Shown piece after piece: positions 61,470 through 64,000 of a stretch of 64,000 nucleotides of DNA. A program made the position numbers and the translations under genes. The DNA comes from Flavobacterium covae (GTDB taxonomy: Bacteria > Bacteroidota > Bacteroidia > Flavobacteriales > Flavobacteriaceae), in contig CP067379.1 in assembly GCA_019565575.1 (NCBI GenBank), positions 2,046,001 through 2,110,000 on the forward strand, read 5' to 3'. The notes under the pieces were generated by a model, which made no database searches, was not told the origin of the DNA, and saw only the letters and a list, made by a program, of their open reading frames with translations. The stretch's first letter is position 1; every line of letters begins with the position of its first letter.

Positions 61470-62558
61470 ATGAAAAAAGGACTATTACTACTGTATTTAA
61501 CTACATTTTTTATCTCTTGTTCAAAAGAAACAATAGATGAAAAAACAAAGACCGTAATCTCTAAAGAAGAAATTTTAAAACCAGAGATAGGAGGTCCTAA
61601 TCAGCCTAATCAGGTTTTTTTAGATTTGAGTAAAGAGACATCTAAAGTTGTAAATAGAGCAACATGGGATTTAGGTTTTTATTCTGGAGATGGTTTTAGA
61701 GTAATTTTGAACAGTTCTATTTTTATGGCGGTTAAAAAAACAGATCAAACAGATATAACTTTAGTCCAAAACTCGGATAAAAATGTAGTCTCTTTAGGAG
61801 GGTTTAATTTAGCTAAAAATGGATACTGTGATGATGCTACAGGTGTTTTAAATGGTAAAGGAAAAGGAGAAGGAACTGCAATAGCAGAAATTTCTGCGGT
61901 TGATAACGAAAACAAAGTGTACCTGCTCAATCTAGGTTTTGAAGTTTCTACAAACACGCCTGCAATAGGTTCAGTTAGTACAGAAGGAAAAGCAAGAGGC
62001 TGGAAAAAAATTAGAATATTAAGAGCTAATAATGGAGGATATAAAATTCAATATGCTGATTTATTAGATAAAGATTTTAAAGAAAAAATAATAGATAAAG
62101 ATAGGTCATACAATTTTACTTTTTTCAGCCTATTTAAAGATGAGGTTGTAGTTGTAGAACCTAAAAAGGAATCATGGGATTTATGTTTTACTACTTTCAC
62201 TAATTATATTTTATCGGGAGATGATATTGTGACTTATGGGTTTGCAGATTTTGTTATTTCTAATATGAAAGGAGGAGCACAGGTATATGAAGTAAATACA
62301 TCGGAATATACTTATGAAAAATTTAAAAAAGAAAATGTAATAGAATCTAATCTTATACCTTCTAAAAAGGATCAAAGGATAATAGGTTCTAATTGGAGGG
62401 TAGGAGGATCTCAATTTGGAGGATTACCAAGTATCAAAACAGACCGTTTTTATGTTTTAAAAGATATTGAATCTAATTATTATAAAATAAAATTTCTTAC
62501 AATGACTAATGATAAAGGAGAAAGAGGGAATACCAAAATTCAATATTCTTTATTATAA
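61470..62558 (+). CDS. HmuY-family lipoprotein
   Basis: 362 residues. Lipobox in LLLLYLTTFFISCSKET. HmuY-like repeats: NRATWDLGFYSGDGFRVILN and KKESWDLCFTTFTNYI, with beta-rich strands between. HmuY proteins bind haem at the outer surface and pass it to a TonB receptor; the gene starts 86 bases after the receptor stop. Typical HmuY is ~200 residues; this is a longer version. Haem ligands cannot be assigned from sequence. Intact frame. Confidence 0.87.
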   Translation: MKKGLLLLYLTTFFISCSKETIDEKTKTVISKEEILKPEIGGPNQPNQVFLDLSKETSKVVNRATWDLGFYSGDGFRVILNSSIFMAVKKTDQTDITLVQNSDKNVVSLGGFNLAKNGYCDDATGVLNGKGKGEGTAIAEISAVDNENKVYLLNLGFEVSTNTPAIGSVSTEGKARGWKKIRILRANNGGYKIQYADLLDKDFKEKIIDKDRSYNFTFFSLFKDEVVVVEPKKESWDLCFTTFTNYILSGDDIVTYGFADFVISNMKGGAQVYEVNTSEYTYEKFKKENVIESNLIPSKKDQRIIGSNWRVGGSQFGGLPSIKTDRFYVLKDIESNYYKIKFLTMTNDKGERGNTKIQYSLL

Positions 62559-62734
62559 ATTAAAACTTATTTGAAAATACAATTTCAAAGAATAAAATAG
62601 AATCATTTCACAGTTGAGATTACGATATGATTTTAATCTTTTATGTTAGAATTACAAACTAAGTATTGATTTTGAGATAGTCTTTTCTTCTAGCTTAAAG
62701 AAAAACAACTAGAAAATAATTTAAAACTATATAT

Positions 62735-64000
62735 ATGAAAACAATAAAACTATTTTTATTGATGATTTTCAATTGGTGTTCTTATACTCAAATAGCTTAT
62801 AACCCAATTGTTGAAAAAATTAATTTAGGAAATGATGGAGAAAATAAGGCCTATTATAAGCTAAATTCAGGAGTTATAAAAAATATCAAAAATGAAATTA
62901 ATTGGCATCTGGCTTTTCAAATAGATAATGATCGAGGTTTTGGAATTAGAGTTAATACCAGTAGTGTAATATGTACTGTTTATAAAACAGATAAAACGGA
63001 ATTAAGTCAAGTAACGAAAGATAATTATAATTCATTGGCAAGAGGGAATGATAATGAACTCTATAATAGTACTGTAGATTGGAATATAGGGGCACTAAAT
63101 AATGATTATTGGGATGATCAAACCAATCCTCATAAATATTATATAGGTTGGGGAGCTTATGATATAAAGACACATAAGGTTAATGGAAATCGTGTTTTTA
63201 TTATAAAACATTCGACTTTTATAAATGGAGCTTGGAAAGGGAATTATTATAAATTAAAAATTAATTCTCGTTTTAGAAATTATGTCTTTACTTATTCAAA
63301 ATTTGATGGAAATGATTGGGGACCAGAAAAAACAGAAGTAATAAATGATTTAGATTATAGAAATTCAGGAAATAAATTTGTGTATTATAATCTAGAGACT
63401 CATTCTGTTGTGGATGAAGAGCCTCAATCATGGGATTTCTTATTTACGACTTATGATCAAAATTTAAATAAAGCTGAAATTAGACCTAGTGATTATATGT
63501 ATACAGTTACAGGTTGTTTACATAAGTATGGAATTGTTGTAGCAGAAGTTTTAGAAGAAGATCAAATTATTAATTCTAATTTCGAAAATTTAACATATAA
63601 AGAAGATATGAATGTTATTGGCTATGATTGGAAGGAATTTAATTTTGAATTTTATAATCCATCATATACAATGTCTAAAAAGAAATTTTACGTAAAAACG
63701 TTAGAAGGAGATTATTATAGAGTATTTTTGAAATATAAGGTTGTTAATAGATACGAACGAGAAATAGAAATTTATAAACAAAAATTAGAAAAAAAGGTGT
63801 TGTCTAATGAAGAATTTAAAAACGATTCTTTTAATATATATCCTACTGTTTTGACAAATTCAAAAGTAACTATAGAAACACCAGAACCGAGAGCATTTAA
63901 AGAAATTGAAATTTTAAATTCTACAGGTCAGATGGTTTATCATAAAAATATTAATTCAATGGTAAATCAGTTAGAAATAGATTTGCCAGAAAATATAAAC
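62735..64000 (+). CDS. HmuY-like protein with T9SS sorting tail (partial, runs off right edge)
   Basis: 422 codons visible. Signal peptide KTIKLFLLMIFNWCSYTQ with no lipobox. The body repeats the HmuY-like pattern twice (IKNEINWHLAFQIDNDRGFGIRVN; EPQSWDFLFTTYDQ). The last ~60 visible residues (FNIYPTVLTNSKVTIETPEPRAFKEIEILNSTGQMVYHK) look like a type A type IX secretion C-terminal domain, so it is probably exported and attached at the cell surface. It follows the hmuY gene by 176 bases and complements it as a second, non-lipidated haem-binding candidate. Confidence 0.8.
   Translation, partial: MKTIKLFLLMIFNWCSYTQIAYNPIVEKINLGNDGENKAYYKLNSGVIKNIKNEINWHLAFQIDNDRGFGIRVNTSSVICTVYKTDKTELSQVTKDNYNSLARGNDNELYNSTVDWNIGALNNDYWDDQTNPHKYYIGWGAYDIKTHKVNGNRVFIIKHSTFINGAWKGNYYKLKINSRFRNYVFTYSKFDGNDWGPEKTEVINDLDYRNSGNKFVYYNLETHSVVDEEPQSWDFLFTTYDQNLNKAEIRPSDYMYTVTGCLHKYGIVVAEVLEEDQIINSNFENLTYKEDMNVIGYDWKEFNFEFYNPSYTMSKKKFYVKTLEGDYYRVFLKYKVVNRYEREIEIYKQKLEKKVLSNEEFKNDSFNIYPTVLTNSKVTIETPEPRAFKEIEILNSTGQMVYHKNINSMVNQLEIDLPENIN

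Overview
The window looks like the chromosome of a low-GC member of the Flavobacteriaceae, most likely Flavobacterium. The support is the gene content and order (recF, TPR protein, ribH, mutL, rhomboids; parA-parB-DUF5683-dapB-lepB-wbqC; rpmB-rpmG-DUF4295-ftsY), Bacteroidetes-only families (DUF6607, DUF6029, DUF4295, PafA-type phosphatase, HmuY, a type IX secretion sorting tail) and promoters of the TTG / TAnnTTTG type. I saw no rRNA, tRNA, CRISPR array or prophage.

Quality warning: at least 35 genes or gene segments are split by one-base indels, including essential single-copy genes (secA, lepB, trxB, parB). Most sit in A/T homopolymers, usually one base short. A second class is not homopolymeric: wherever the reading frame demands CTGAAGC, the sequence shows CTGGAAGC (six sites, no intact CTGAAGC found), plus one GCTGAAGT to GCTGGAAGT. 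This looks like a motif-specific base-calling error, perhaps at a methylated site. I therefore annotate split genes as single CDSs.

Layout. 1-13.5 kb: housekeeping genes. 13.6-15.3 kb: IS1182-like element, copy 1. 15.3-17 kb: pafA. 17.4-25.9 kb: an accessory minus-strand cluster with a PAAR-like DUF4280 spike protein, a ~945-residue partner, two tandem paralogous lipoproteins and a duplicated downstream gene. It also holds an orphan C-terminal cassette that starts with 72 bases identical to the inside of the large gene. A (TTTG)15 tract lies just before the DUF4280 start codon. This is the most interesting part of the window and resembles a polymorphic-effector locus with phase-variable expression. 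26-30 kb: MITE-like repeat, DinB protein, methyltransferase, and a PD-(D/E)XK nuclease gene between two near-identical hairpins. 30-38.5 kb: secA, cobalamin adenosyltransferase, M16 peptidase, ABC ATPase. 38.5-40.3 kb: IS copy 2, same orientation as copy 1. 40.3-47 kb: Omp28/TlpA/DUF6029 group, MITE, methyltransferase with a broken partial duplicate, ABC-F protein, toxin-antitoxin pair. 47-58 kb: DUF1016 nuclease, glycosyltransferase, 2-oxoacid dehydrogenase E2, exonuclease, FAH hydrolase, Hpt protein, cinA, ribosomal proteins, ftsY, trxB. 58.3-64 kb: haem-acquisition group (DUF6607 divergent from a TonB receptor, HmuY lipoprotein and a HmuY-like protein with a T9SS tail that runs off the right edge).

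Three copies of a G/C-rich palindrome lie in frame inside unrelated genes (methyltransferase, ABC-F, glycosyltransferase), and IS-related terminal hairpins recur as MITE-like elements at 26.0, 43.4 and 57.1 kb.
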